Assembly (NCBI RefSeq): GCF_036227105.1
Contig: NZ_CP109434.1
Location: forward strand, 5,986,501-6,050,500
Reading direction: 5' to 3'
Length of the DNA stretch: 64,000 nt
Origin: Amycolatopsis sp. NBC_01488
GTDB lineage: Bacteria > Actinomycetota > Actinomycetes > Mycobacteriales > Pseudonocardiaceae
How positions within the stretch are numbered: position 1 is the stretch's first letter; each line of letters opens with the position of its first letter. The notes under the pieces were generated by a model. That model was given only the letters and a program-made list of their open reading frames with translations, was not told the DNA's origin and made no database searches. Below are positions 36,568 through 44,043 of the stretch, piece after piece. A program made the translations under genes and the position numbers.

Positions 36568-37464
36568 TCAGCCCTGGCTGGTCTTCACCGAGAGCGAGTC
36601 GACGCTCATCTCCGCGCCGGGTGTGATGTCCGCACTCGGGGAGGTGCAGCCGCACACCTTGTTCGGGTAGGAGCCGCCGATCGCGACGTCGAAGATGACG
36701 AAGAAGCCGTGGTCGACGGCGGCCTTCCAGGTCGCGTCGGACACCTGGTTCTGCTTCACCGAGAACGTCTGGGTGCCGTCGAGGGAAAAGCGCAGTTCCT
36801 CGGCCGCGGCGTCGCGGCGGTCCACGACGACGGAGTAGGTGTGGTAGCCGTCCTGGCAGCCCGCGCAGTCCTGCAGGTCGCTGGTGATGCCGTCCGGGTC
36901 GTGGCACTCGCCCTGCCACTGTCCACAGTGGAAGGTGGTGGAGTGCTTGCTCAGTGCGTTGACGTCTTCCATGACGTCCAGCTCGCCGATGCTCGGCCAG
37001 TTCGTCGCGCCGACCGGGCGGGCGTCGGCGCCCATCGCCCAGAACGCCGGCCAGTAACCGAGGCCGCTCGCGGGGGAGGGCTGCTTGAGCGTCGCGCTGA
37101 TCTCCAGCTGACCGCCCGCGGGAGCGGCGAAGTCGGTGCGCTGCGTCTCGATCCGGCCCGAGGTCCACTGACCGTTCGCGTCCCGCAGCGGCTTGATCGC
37201 CAGGTGGCCTTGGCCGTCGTGGTAGACGTTGGCGGTCGAGTCGGTGGCCGTCTCGAGTTCGCCGGTGCCCCAGTTCGCCGCGCCACCCGGGTAGCCGGTT
37301 CCCCTGTCGTAGAGCCAGTCCTGGGTGTTCAGGCCGGTGCCGGCGGCACCGTCGAAGTCGTCCTGGAAGACCGTGGTCCAGGTTTCCTCGGCGTGCGCCG
37401 GCGCGGCGGTCAGGACGAAGGACAGGGATGCCAGCACAGCGGTGAGCCGCTTGACGGTGCGCAT
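36568..37464 (-). CDS. secreted GH16 beta-glucanase
   Basis: 298-residue secreted beta-jelly-roll glycoside hydrolase. The signal peptide ends in TAAPAHA (about residue 26). The catalytic GH16 signature is SIGELDVMEDVN, giving the ExDxxE pair of Glu residues. TTVFQDDFDG at the mature start, YWPAFWAMG, and the C-terminal FDVAIGGSYPN suit laminarinase-type endo-beta-1,3-glucanases. The start is ATG 37464, with weak GGAAGCGAG upstream; the 12-residue extension to 37500 is rejected because it precedes the signal peptide. It is divergent from the GH64 gene, another beta-1,3-glucanase, across 323 bases. Confidence 0.92.
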   Translation of the reverse strand: MRTVKRLTAVLASLSFVLTAAPAHAEETWTTVFQDDFDGAAGTGLNTQDWLYDRGTGYPGGAANWGTGELETATDSTANVYHDGQGHLAIKPLRDANGQWTSGRIETQRTDFAAPAGGQLEISATLKQPSPASGLGYWPAFWAMGADARPVGATNWPSIGELDVMEDVNALSKHSTTFHCGQWQGECHDPDGITSDLQDCAGCQDGYHTYSVVVDRRDAAAEELRFSLDGTQTFSVKQNQVSDATWKAAVDHGFFVIFDVAIGGSYPNKVCGCTSPSADITPGAEMSVDSLSVKTSQG

Positions 37465-37787
37465 GAGGTCTCGCTTCCGGAGGGGAATGGGGTCGTCCAC
37501 GACCTGCGAGGCCCTCCACTGTCACCGCCGTCCGCGCCCGCGTCAAGGGATGTGCCCGGAAGTACCCGGCACGCGGTACCCGTGGGCAGTCCCGGGGGAG
37601 TCGCGTTTGGAATTCCTCGGTCCCGGGAACCGCGCGGGCCGGGTGGTGCGGTGGTCTGGACCTTCTTTCGAAGGGTTGCCAGGTAACGAAACCGGAGGCA
37701 TAGTTTGTTGGCGTCCACAACGAATCCTGCGAACCGCCCTCGGATGTCCTTTCCGGACTCCGCCGTCTCCTCACCGTGGAGGACACC
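37465..37787. other. divergent promoter region of GH16 and GH64 genes
   Basis: 323 bases without a gene. It is locally less GC-rich near 37660-37720. It contains a possible promoter toward GH64, TTGCCA (37676-37681), 17 bases, CATAGT (37699-37704), and a loose dyad TTGT-N8-ACAA nearby (about 37706-37721). No convincing shared operator could be read. Confidence 0.35.
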
Positions 37788-38951
37788 ATGATCTCCCGTC
37801 GCTCGTTCCTCGGCCTCACGGCGGCAACGCTCGCCACGGCGGTCCCCCTCGCGCGGGCCGCGTCCGCCGCGACGCCGGACACGTTCGGCCTCAAGCTGGT
37901 GAACAATTCGGGCTCCGGCACCGTGTACGCCTACGTAACCGGTACGACGCCGGACGGGCGCCTGGTGCTGCTGCGCGCCGACGGCACGCCGTACTACCCG
38001 GACTCGCCGTCGGCGCCGACGACCCCGCTGCCGGAGGACTGCGCCATTCCGATCGCTTCGGGCGCGCAGGTCCAGGTGCCCAAGATGGGCGGCGCGCGCA
38101 TCTACGTCGTCACCGACGCCAAGCTGGACTTCTTCCTCGACCCGGGGCCGAACCTGGTGCACCCGAGCTTCCTGAACTCCGGCGATCCCAACTTCGGGAA
38201 GAACTGGTCGTTCAGCGAGTTCACGTTCAACGACACGCAGCTGTTCGCGAACATCAGCTACGTCGACTTCGTGGGCATCCCGATGGGCCTTTCGCTGGCT
38301 TCCGGGTCCGGCACGTCGACGGTCGACGGGCTGCCCGCGGGTGCGCTGGACCAGATCGCCTCGGCGCTGACGGGGCTGGGCGGCGAGTGGGCCGGCCTGG
38401 TGCAGACGGGCGGCGGCGGGAACCTGCGCGTACTGTCGCCGCACCACCACGCGGCGCAGTTCGGCGGGTACCTCGACGCGTACATCGACCAGGTGTGGCA
38501 GAAGTACGCGGGCACGGAACTGGTGGTGGACTCGCAGAACCCGGGCCTGGGCACGTTCACCGGCCGCGTTTCCGGCGATCAGCTGGTGTTCGGCTCGGAA
38601 TCGTTCGCGAAGCCGTCGACGGCGGACGTGTGGAGCTGCGACAGCGGCCCGTTCGCGCTGGCGGCGGGAGCGAGCGACGCGCGCAAGGCGATCGTCCCGC
38701 GCCTGGCGGCGGCCCTGAACCGCACGACGTTGCTGGACAACCCCACCCAGCCGACGGCCGAGGACCCGGCTCGCTTCTACGGCGGCGACGCGACCAACCA
38801 CTACGCGCGGATCGTCCACTCGAAACTGCCGGACAACCGGGGCTACGCGTTCCCGTACGACGACGTGAGCCCGGGCCCCGACTTCAGCGGCGCGGTCTCC
38901 GCGGGCGACCCCCAGGTCCTGACGATCACGATCAACCCGGCGCACGGCTGA
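37788..38951 (+). CDS. Tat-exported GH64 beta-1,3-glucanase
   Basis: 387-residue secreted enzyme of glycoside hydrolase family 64 (laminaripentaose-producing type, thaumatin-like fold). The twin-arginine signal is MISRRSFLGLTAATLATAVP, with cleavage near residue 28. The mature part starts FGLKLVNNSGSGTVYAYVTG, and YVVTDAKLDFFLDPG, ISYVDFVGIPMGLSL and DVWSCDSGPFA are typical GH64 segments; NHYARIVH occurs near the end. The Glu/Asp catalytic pair cannot be fixed with certainty. ATG 37788 with GGAGG 5 bases upstream is preferred to GTG 37776. Its pairing with GH16 points to breakdown of fungal wall or callose glucan. Confidence 0.9.
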   Translation: MISRRSFLGLTAATLATAVPLARAASAATPDTFGLKLVNNSGSGTVYAYVTGTTPDGRLVLLRADGTPYYPDSPSAPTTPLPEDCAIPIASGAQVQVPKMGGARIYVVTDAKLDFFLDPGPNLVHPSFLNSGDPNFGKNWSFSEFTFNDTQLFANISYVDFVGIPMGLSLASGSGTSTVDGLPAGALDQIASALTGLGGEWAGLVQTGGGGNLRVLSPHHHAAQFGGYLDAYIDQVWQKYAGTELVVDSQNPGLGTFTGRVSGDQLVFGSESFAKPSTADVWSCDSGPFALAAGASDARKAIVPRLAAALNRTTLLDNPTQPTAEDPARFYGGDATNHYARIVHSKLPDNRGYAFPYDDVSPGPDFSGAVSAGDPQVLTITINPAHG

Positions 38952-38988
38952 GGCAGTGCGAAAACTGTCGGTGGTGACGGCTAGCCTC

Positions 38989-39207
38989 ATGGACATGAAC
39001 ACGGACGACGCGACGGTCCCGGCGGACCAGCTGACCAAGGGCCAGTGGTTCTGGCACGAGCCGGCGCCGGGCCTGCCCGCGTGGCAGCTGCAGGTGACCT
39101 CGGCGGAGCTGCTGGAGGACTCCGTCGAGATCTTCACCACTGACGAGGAGAGGGAGTTGGTTTCTTATCCGCGGAACCGGCTGGTGCGGCTGGCCCAGGC
39201 TGCTTGA
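38989..39207 (+). CDS. small conserved-looking protein of unknown function
   Basis: 72-residue soluble protein with three Trp: VPADQLTKGQWFWHEPAPGL, then LQVTSAELLEDSVEIFTTDE and PRNRLVRLAQA. It reads as a small beta-rich domain. No family recognised. ATG 38989 or 38995 could start it. A -10-like TAGCCT ends at 38987, so a leaderless transcript beginning at ATG 38995 is possible. An upstream GTG at 38956 is less likely. Confidence 0.55.
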   Translation: MDMNTDDATVPADQLTKGQWFWHEPAPGLPAWQLQVTSAELLEDSVEIFTTDEERELVSYPRNRLVRLAQAA

Positions 39208-39225
39208 GGTTGTGAGGTAGGGCAC

Positions 39226-39330
39226 TTCGGGGCCGGGGCCGGGAAGGTTGGGGCCAGGGGGCCGAGGGGGCCGGGGGCCGAGGGGGCCGGGCCGAGGGCC
39301 GGAAGGTTGGGCCGAGGGGCCGGGAACAAT
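39226..39330. repeat. GGCCGAGGG low-complexity repeat
   Basis: About 100 bases of degenerate short repeats built on GGGGCCGAGG and GGCCGG units, with GGAAGGTTGG(G) occurring twice (about 39240 and 39301). Almost pure purine/GC on the plus strand and not coding-like. Confidence 0.8.
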
Positions 39331-39378
39331 GCGTTGCGCTGACCAACTCTTCGGGGGCTACTGCCGCAGATCGCTGGC

Positions 39379-39430
39379 TTCGCGGCTGTTGCCGCGAAAC
39401 GTCGCGGCAAACCCTTGTGTGCAAAGGGTT
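39379..39430. other. pair of strong hairpins in a gene-free stretch
   Basis: TTCGCGGC-TGTT-GCCGCGAA (39379-39398) is a perfect 8-bp hairpin. AACCCTT-GTGTGCA-AAGGGTT (39410-39430) is a perfect 7-bp hairpin. A third pairing, GCCGCG (39391-39396) with CGCGGC (39403-39408), would exclude the first. The rest of the gap 39208-39606 shows no gene; a related GTGTGCAAGAGTCCTTGC stretch lies at about 39509. Confidence 0.6.
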
Positions 39431-39606
39431 CCTGACGAGGTGCCACGCGCGCGAGGTTGCGAGCCAGCTCAGCTTCTAGCGACCTGCGCATGCCTTTGCG
39501 GCAATCGTCGTGTGCAAGAGTCCTTGCGTAGTGCGATCCTGGCCCCGCGCCCCGCGCCCCGCGCCCCGGCCGCCATTCCAAGCTGCCGCCGAAGGCTCGG
39601 CGCTGC

Positions 39607-40122
39607 TCAGGGCGGGTTCTCGTCCCTCAAGGCCGCCGGGCGCCAGGTCATGTGGATCGTTGTCCCGTGGTCGCCTGTGTCGATGTCGGACTGGTCCGTC
39701 ACCTTGTCGATCAGCACCAGGCCTCGGCCGCCAGTGGTGCGCAAGCCGGACTGGCGTGGGCGCGTCGCCGGGATTCCGCGGCCTGTGTCCGTCACCGTCA
39801 CCGTTACCGCGTCGCCGGTGCGGGCGGCCTGGAGGCGGGCCCAGCCGTTGCCTTCCGGGTATGCGTGAGCCGCTACGTTCGCCAGTGCCTCGTACGTGGC
39901 CAGCGTGATGTCGTGCGTGCTGCCCGGGTCGAGCGGGAGCTGGCCCAGCCAGTGGGTCAGCTTGCGGCGCAGGACGGCCATCTCGTTCGGCAGCGCGCGC
40001 GCGAGTTCTTCGAACGTCGAGGTGACCACGGCGCCCGTGCGCGCCGGTGCCGTGGTCCCGGTTTGGTCGGCGTCGGTGCTCTCGCCCGTGTCGACGCCAG
40101 AGTCCGCGGTATGTCGATGCAC
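39607..40122 (-). CDS. GHKL (RsbW-like) anti-sigma protein
   Basis: 171-residue protein with an unconserved 35-residue N-terminus, then a HATPase_c_2 domain. The N box is DITLATYEALANVAAHAYPE, the G1 box is VTVTDTGRGIPA, and the G2 part is TTGGRGLVLIDKVTDQ. It ends TIHMTWRP like its relatives at 19616 and 25390. No STAS or phosphatase gene is adjacent, so it is an orphan kinase. Upstream on its strand lie two GGGTA motifs (40164-40189). It is divergent from the Rho-like gene. Confidence 0.87.
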   Translation of the reverse strand: MHRHTADSGVDTGESTDADQTGTTAPARTGAVVTSTFEELARALPNEMAVLRRKLTHWLGQLPLDPGSTHDITLATYEALANVAAHAYPEGNGWARLQAARTGDAVTVTVTDTGRGIPATRPRQSGLRTTGGRGLVLIDKVTDQSDIDTGDHGTTIHMTWRPAALRDENPP

Positions 40123-40163
40123 GATCCACTCCCATCGTCAGCCGTTCGGGCTTCTCTGGTGAG

Positions 40164-40189
40164 CTACCCACCGTGCCGGGGTCTTACCC
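40164..40189 (-). promoter_or_regulatory. candidate SigB/SigF-type promoter
   Basis: On the minus strand, GGGT, 16 bases, then GGGTAG, 41 bases before the GHKL ATG. The upstream GGGTAA (40184-40189) could itself be a second -10 box. Confidence 0.35.
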
Positions 40190-40349
40190 GTTGTGCTTTG
40201 CGTGATCTCGCGCTACCGTGAAAGTGCTCCTCGCGGACGCTGGCCCCTTGGCCGCCCCGAGGAAGCTCCCGGATCCAGGCCGATCGGCCTTCTTCCTCAT
40301 TCCCGGCCTCGCCGTTCGCACGGGCCGGCCACCTCATCAGGAGACTTCC

Positions 40350-41411
40350 ATGTCTTACCACGGAATCCTTGACCTGTCAGGGAAAACCCCCTTCGTCCGC
40401 ACCGGCTACCGGCCGGCCCCGGGCGACATCGCACTCCCGCTTTCCGCCGTCCGCAACCACAAGCTGCGTCCCGGCGACGAAATCACCGGCACCGCCGAGG
40501 AAATCACCAGCGTCAACGGTGCCGACCCGGCGACGCCGCGTCCGAGCTTCACCGAGCTGGTCCCGGTGCACCCGGACGAGCGCCTGCTGCTCGAAACCAC
40601 CCCGGCGCGCCTGCTGCCGCGCGTCATCGACCTCGTCACCCCGCTCGGCAAGGGCCAGCGCGCCCTCGTCGTTTCCCCGCCCAAGGCCGGGAAGACCACG
40701 GTGCTGCGTGAGATCGCCCACGGCATCTCGGTCAACCACCCGGAGTGCCGGCTGATGGTCCTGCTGGCCGACGAGCGCCCGGAGGAGGTCACCGAGCTGA
40801 GCCGAACCGTGCGCGGCGAAGTGATCGCGTCCACATTCGACCGTCCGCCCGCCGAACACGTGGCGGTGGCGGAACTCGCCGTCGAGCGCGCGAAACGCCT
40901 GGTGGAGCGCGGTGAAGACGTCGTGCTGCTGCTCGATTCGCTGACCCGCCTCGGCCGCGCGTACAACCTTTCGGCCCGTCCGTCCGGCCGCACGCTGTCC
41001 GGCGGCGTCGACGCGGCCGCGCTGCAGCCGATGAAGCGGATCCTCGGCGCGGCCCGCAACCTCGAGGGCGGCGGATCGCTCACGATCGTCGCGTCGGCAC
41101 TCGTCGAAACCGGGTCCCTGGCCGACACGGTGTTCTTCGAAGAGCTGAAGAGCACCGGCAACGCCGAGCTGAAACTCGACCGCAAGACGGCCGAGCGTCG
41201 CATCTTCCCCGCCGTCGACGTCGCGGCGTCCAGCACCCGCCGCGAAGAACTCCTGGTCACCCCGGGCGAACTCGCCGCGATGCGCGAAGTCCGCCGTGCG
41301 TTGCCCGGCCCGCACGCGATCGAGCAGCTGCTCGACCAGCTCCGCAAGACGGGCTCGAACGCCGAATTCCTCCTCCGCGTGACGGGCGCCGCACTGCCGG
41401 CCGCGGCCTAG
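40350..41411 (+). CDS. short Rho-like transcription termination ATPase
   Basis: 353-residue RecA-type hexameric helicase/ATPase of the Rho family. The first 80 residues resemble the Rho RNA-binding region (HGILDLSGKTPFVRTGYRP, then LSAVRNHKLRPGDEITG, shortened). The motor follows: Walker A SPPKAGKTT (109-117), LLADERPEEVTELSR, Walker B DVVLLLDSLTRLGRAYN, RTLSGGVDAAALQPMK (Q-loop region), and the end STRREELLVT with LLRVTGAA. It lacks the N-terminal helical extension and the long Arg/Asp-rich insertion of the normal actinobacterial Rho (over 600 residues), so it is probably a second, specialised Rho. AGGAG precedes the ATG. A 227-base leader separates it from the GHKL gene. Confidence 0.88.
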   Translation: MSYHGILDLSGKTPFVRTGYRPAPGDIALPLSAVRNHKLRPGDEITGTAEEITSVNGADPATPRPSFTELVPVHPDERLLLETTPARLLPRVIDLVTPLGKGQRALVVSPPKAGKTTVLREIAHGISVNHPECRLMVLLADERPEEVTELSRTVRGEVIASTFDRPPAEHVAVAELAVERAKRLVERGEDVVLLLDSLTRLGRAYNLSARPSGRTLSGGVDAAALQPMKRILGAARNLEGGGSLTIVASALVETGSLADTVFFEELKSTGNAELKLDRKTAERRIFPAVDVAASSTRREELLVTPGELAAMREVRRALPGPHAIEQLLDQLRKTGSNAEFLLRVTGAALPAAA

Positions 41412-41584
41412 CTTTCGCGGCGTTCCCGGAGTTCACCGATCACTTTCTGCCCGACGCCACGGGCTTCGTCGGCGCTGGCGGGCGGATCACCTTCGCCGGG
41501 CTCGTAAAGGTTGTCGTCCGCTCGACCCGGGTCCGACGTGCCGGGCCGCGCGATCTCCGGTTGTTCGTTCGCTTCGGACATCAT
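41408..41584 (-). CDS. small acidic protein of unknown function
   Basis: 58-residue hydrophilic, probably disordered protein (SEANEQPEIARPGTSDPGRA, then DEARGVGQKVIGELRERRES). It has adjacent ATG codons at 41584 and 41581, with AAAGG about 7 bases upstream. Its stop shares bases with the Rho-like gene's stop. No family recognised; similar small Pro/Glu-rich proteins are common in actinomycetes. It could be co-transcribed with the small membrane protein 26 bases upstream. Confidence 0.55.
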   Translation of the reverse strand: MMSEANEQPEIARPGTSDPGRADDNLYEPGEGDPPASADEARGVGQKVIGELRERRES

Positions 41585-41610
41585 TGAGTACCTTTCGGCA
41601 GCCCACCTCG

Positions 41611-41889
41611 TCACCGAGGTGGCTGATGAGGGGTGGCGGGCGGGTAGGAGGCTCGTTCGGGCCCGCGGTTCAAGGCCGCGACGAGAAAGCCCAGCCCGAC
41701 AACGGTGACGACGAGCGGAGCGGCCCCCGGCACGGCGGCCCACCACCCGACCCCACCGGCGGCGACGGCCCACGCCGCGACGAAAGTGCGCTTCGCTGTG
41801 AGGGGATAGGGTTTAGGCAGCTCGCGCAGCGCCGCCGCGCCGAGCACGAGAACTCCGGCCAAGCCCACGAGCAGCACGGTCCAGTACAC
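41611..41889 (-). CDS. small membrane protein
   Basis: 92-residue protein with three hydrophobic segments (VLLVGLAGVLVLGAAAL, FVAAWAVAAGGVGWWAAV, PLVVTVVGLGFLVAAL) and a Pro-rich cytoplasmic-looking tail. GTG 41889 is chosen because GGAGG lies 7 bases upstream. A longer reading through 42156 would translate the 51-base repeats and is rejected. Function unknown. Confidence 0.65.
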   Translation of the reverse strand: MYWTVLLVGLAGVLVLGAAALRELPKPYPLTAKRTFVAAWAVAAGGVGWWAAVPGAAPLVVTVVGLGFLVAALNRGPERASYPPATPHQPPR

Positions 41890-42228
41890 GGAATGTCCTC
41901 CTTCGGGGAGTCGGGCATCTGCGCACGGACTACCCGCGTCGAACGCCGCCAAGCCGTGGCGCCGGGCACACCCCGGCCGCGGCCCAAGAATCGCGTTCGG
42001 GGCCACGCACGGCACGCATGCACGGGCGCAGGAAGCACGTCCGGTCCGCCCGCGCGACGGCTGTGCTGGGCACCCGTGGCAAACCGGCCACTCCGGAGTC
42101 CCGCGCGACGGCTGTGCCGGGCATCCGTGGCAACCAGCCACTCCGGAACCCCGCACGCGTCAACCCGCGACGGCCGGACCCAGCAGCCTCGGCAACCGGC
42201 CACCCGTCAGCCCGCGACGGTCACACCC
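41890..42228. other. gene-free stretch with repeats
   Basis: 339 bases between two minus-strand small genes. Apart from the promoter side of the small membrane protein gene it holds only the 51-base direct repeats at 42050-42151 and their degenerate continuation. I see no convincing reading frame. Confidence 0.5.
42050..42151. repeat. two tandem 51-base repeats
   Basis: Each copy opens with CCGCGCGACGGCTGTGC (42050 and 42101) and ends with CCACTCCGG plus a short tail. They differ at only a few positions. Partial copies of the CCCGCGACGG start continue at about 42162 and 42210 together with GGCAACCGGCCAC. The unit is 17 codons long, so it does not break a frame, but no real gene crosses it. 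Confidence 0.85.
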
Positions 42229-42429
42229 TCAGCTACCCCGCCCCGTCGCACGCTGCAGCTCGTCGATCCGCGCCGACGCTTCGGCCTTCGTCAAGCCGTC
42301 CGGCACCTCTTGCCCGGCCTCCTGCGCCAACGTCTGCAGGTAGGACTTCTGCGGCCCGGTCATCGGCTCGTCACCGGTCGTCCAGTCGCTCGGGTCCTTC
42401 TCCGGGTTGGGCTCCACCTGGTCCGTCAT
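42229..42429 (-). CDS. DUF3072 family protein
   Basis: 66-residue soluble protein. It matches DUF3072 over its whole length: DPSDWTTGDEPMTGPQKSYL, then TLAQEAGQEVPDGLTKAEAS and ARIDELQ. GTG 42432 and ATG 42429 are both possible; GGAGG lies 4 bases before the ATG. The family is a small two-helix domain of unknown function, common in actinobacteria and some proteobacteria. Confidence 0.85.
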   Translation of the reverse strand: MTDQVEPNPEKDPSDWTTGDEPMTGPQKSYLQTLAQEAGQEVPDGLTKAEASARIDELQRATGRGS

Positions 42430-42495
42430 CACGCCTCCAATCGAACGTGTGTTCGCTTGAATCCGACTCTAGCGCAGGGGTCCGACGATCGCCGG

Positions 42496-42918
42496 TCACG
42501 AGCCGGCCGGCGGGGTGCTCGGCGCGCCCGCCTCGTGGCCCGGCCGCCCGCGGGTCCGCCGGTCGTCCTTCATCTGCTGTTCGTGCAGGTGCCGGCGGCC
42601 GCCGGTCAGGGACTCCAGCAGTGCGCGCTCGAGGTCGCGACCGGCCTTGTAGTAGCCGTCGTCGTACTCCTCGACGAGCTGGAACGTCCACCGATCGGGT
42701 ACCACGTTCAGCCCGATCAGCTCCTCGGAGATCCGCCGCGCCCAGTCCGCGTGGCCGGCCTTCTCCAGGGCGTCCACGGCTTCGCCCAGCGCCAGGTCCG
42801 CGCTGCCGGTCAGCTGGTGGAACGAATACAGGTGCCCGCGCGCCCGCTCGATCGTCTCGAGCGCTTCGGTGACCTTGCCGACCGCCGAAACCGTGGCGGC
42901 GTCGTAGTTGTCGACCAT
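42496..42918 (-). CDS. conserved-type helical protein of unknown function
   Basis: 140-residue predicted helical protein: AATVSAVGKVTEALETIERA, then GHLYSFHQLTGSADLALGEA, then DWARRISEELIGLNVVPDRW, with a charged, His/Arg-rich tail (RRHLHEQQMKDDRRTRGRPG). It has the look of a conserved actinobacterial hypothetical protein. I do not recognise a named family or an active site. ATG 42918 is taken, and the ribosome site is weak. It lies between DUF3072 and a secreted NlpC/P60 gene on the same strand. Confidence 0.65.
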   Translation of the reverse strand: MVDNYDAATVSAVGKVTEALETIERARGHLYSFHQLTGSADLALGEAVDALEKAGHADWARRISEELIGLNVVPDRWTFQLVEEYDDGYYKAGRDLERALLESLTGGRRHLHEQQMKDDRRTRGRPGHEAGAPSTPPAGS

Positions 42919-42990
42919 GCGCGGAAGGTGCCCCGTCCGGGGATTTCTACACCTCCCGGAACGGGGCACACCTGCCCGTAGCGCGCAAAC

Positions 42991-44043
42991 TCAGGCCGTG
43001 GGCCGCGTCGCTCCCGCGTACTCGCTCAGCAGCGGCGAGATCTTGACGACGTCGCCGCTCGTGGGTGCGTGCACCATCTTGCCGTCGCCGATGTACATCC
43101 CGATGTGGGACACGGGGGAGTAGTAAGCGACCAGGTCGCCCGGCTGCAGCTGGTCGCGCGGCACCGGCGTGCCGAAGCCCGCCTGTGCCGACGACGTCCG
43201 GGGCAGCGAGATGCCGGCCTGCTTGTAGGCCCACTGCATCAGGCCCGAGCAGTCGAACGTGCTCGGCCCGGTGGCGCCCCAGACGTACGCGCTGCCCAGC
43301 TTGCTCAGCGCCGCGTCGACCGCCTTCTGCGCCGCCGTGGAGGCCGCCTTGACGACCGGCGCCTTGCCGCCGGTGTCCTTCTGCGCGGCCTTGTCGGCGG
43401 TGCTGAGGTTCTTGCTCTGCGCCTCGATCTGGTCGATCTGCGCCTGGAGGTTCTTCTTCTTGCCCTCGATGTCCGACGCCAGCTTGGCGGCGGCGTCCCG
43501 GGCGTCCTGCGCCCGCTTCGCCGCGTCCGTCGCCGACTTCTCGGCAGCCGCGGCCTTCTCGGCCGCGCCGCTGAGGTTGTCCATCGCGGAGTTCTTGTCG
43601 GTCGCGATGACCTCGAGGGCCGCCGAGCGGTCCAGGAAGTCCTGCGTCGACGTGCCGGCCAGCAGCGCCGACAGCTTGTTCAGCTGAACGCCGCTGGTGA
43701 ACGACGCACCGGCGAACTTGTCGACCTGCGTCTGGTACTTCTGCTTCGCCTCGGTGGCCTGGGCGCCGGCGTCCTTGGCGGCGGTGACGTCGGCGTTGGC
43801 CTTGTCGAGCTGGCCCTGCTTGGCGGTCAGGTCGTCCTGGGCCTTGAGCAGGTCCTCGTTGAGCTTCTCGGCCTGGCCCGCGAGGTCGCGGTACTTGGCG
43901 AGGGCGTCGGACCCGGCGGGCGGGGCCTGGAGGACGGGGATGGGGGCGGCGGTGGCCGTCGGCTGGGCCATGGTGACGACAGTGATCACCGAGGCCGCGG
44001 CGAGGGCACCTGACACCACGCGCTTGACGGGATGCGAACGCAT
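42991..44043 (-). CDS. secreted NlpC/P60 peptidoglycan endopeptidase (RipA-like)
   Basis: 350-residue secreted cell-wall hydrolase. The signal peptide is residues 1-33. Two long coiled-coil stretches cover 45-110 and 150-225 (AGQAEKLNEDLLKAQDDLTA, then AAKRAQDARDAAAKLASDIE). A C-terminal NlpC/P60 domain covers 238-350, with catalytic Cys265 in STFDCSGLMQWA, His313 in SHIGMYIG, and His325 in MVHAP. It probably cleaves peptide crosslinks at septa, with the coiled coil as an autoinhibitory or docking part, as in actinobacterial RipA proteins. The start is ATG 44043, with AAAGGAGA about 11 bases before it. It is divergent from an M15-like peptidase gene. Confidence 0.92.
   Translation of the reverse strand: MRSHPVKRVVSGALAAASVITVVTMAQPTATAAPIPVLQAPPAGSDALAKYRDLAGQAEKLNEDLLKAQDDLTAKQGQLDKANADVTAAKDAGAQATEAKQKYQTQVDKFAGASFTSGVQLNKLSALLAGTSTQDFLDRSAALEVIATDKNSAMDNLSGAAEKAAAAEKSATDAAKRAQDARDAAAKLASDIEGKKKNLQAQIDQIEAQSKNLSTADKAAQKDTGGKAPVVKAASTAAQKAVDAALSKLGSAYVWGATGPSTFDCSGLMQWAYKQAGISLPRTSSAQAGFGTPVPRDQLQPGDLVAYYSPVSHIGMYIGDGKMVHAPTSGDVVKISPLLSEYAGATRPTA

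Noticed and set aside
42050..42151. CRISPR-like or satellite array
   Set aside because: Only two contiguous copies without unique spacers and no cas genes; a simple tandem duplication.
41611..42156. A 181-residue Cys-rich protein on the minus strand
   Set aside because: Residues before the GTG at 41889 come from the intergenic repeats. The ribosome site and hydrophobic pattern mark the shorter gene.
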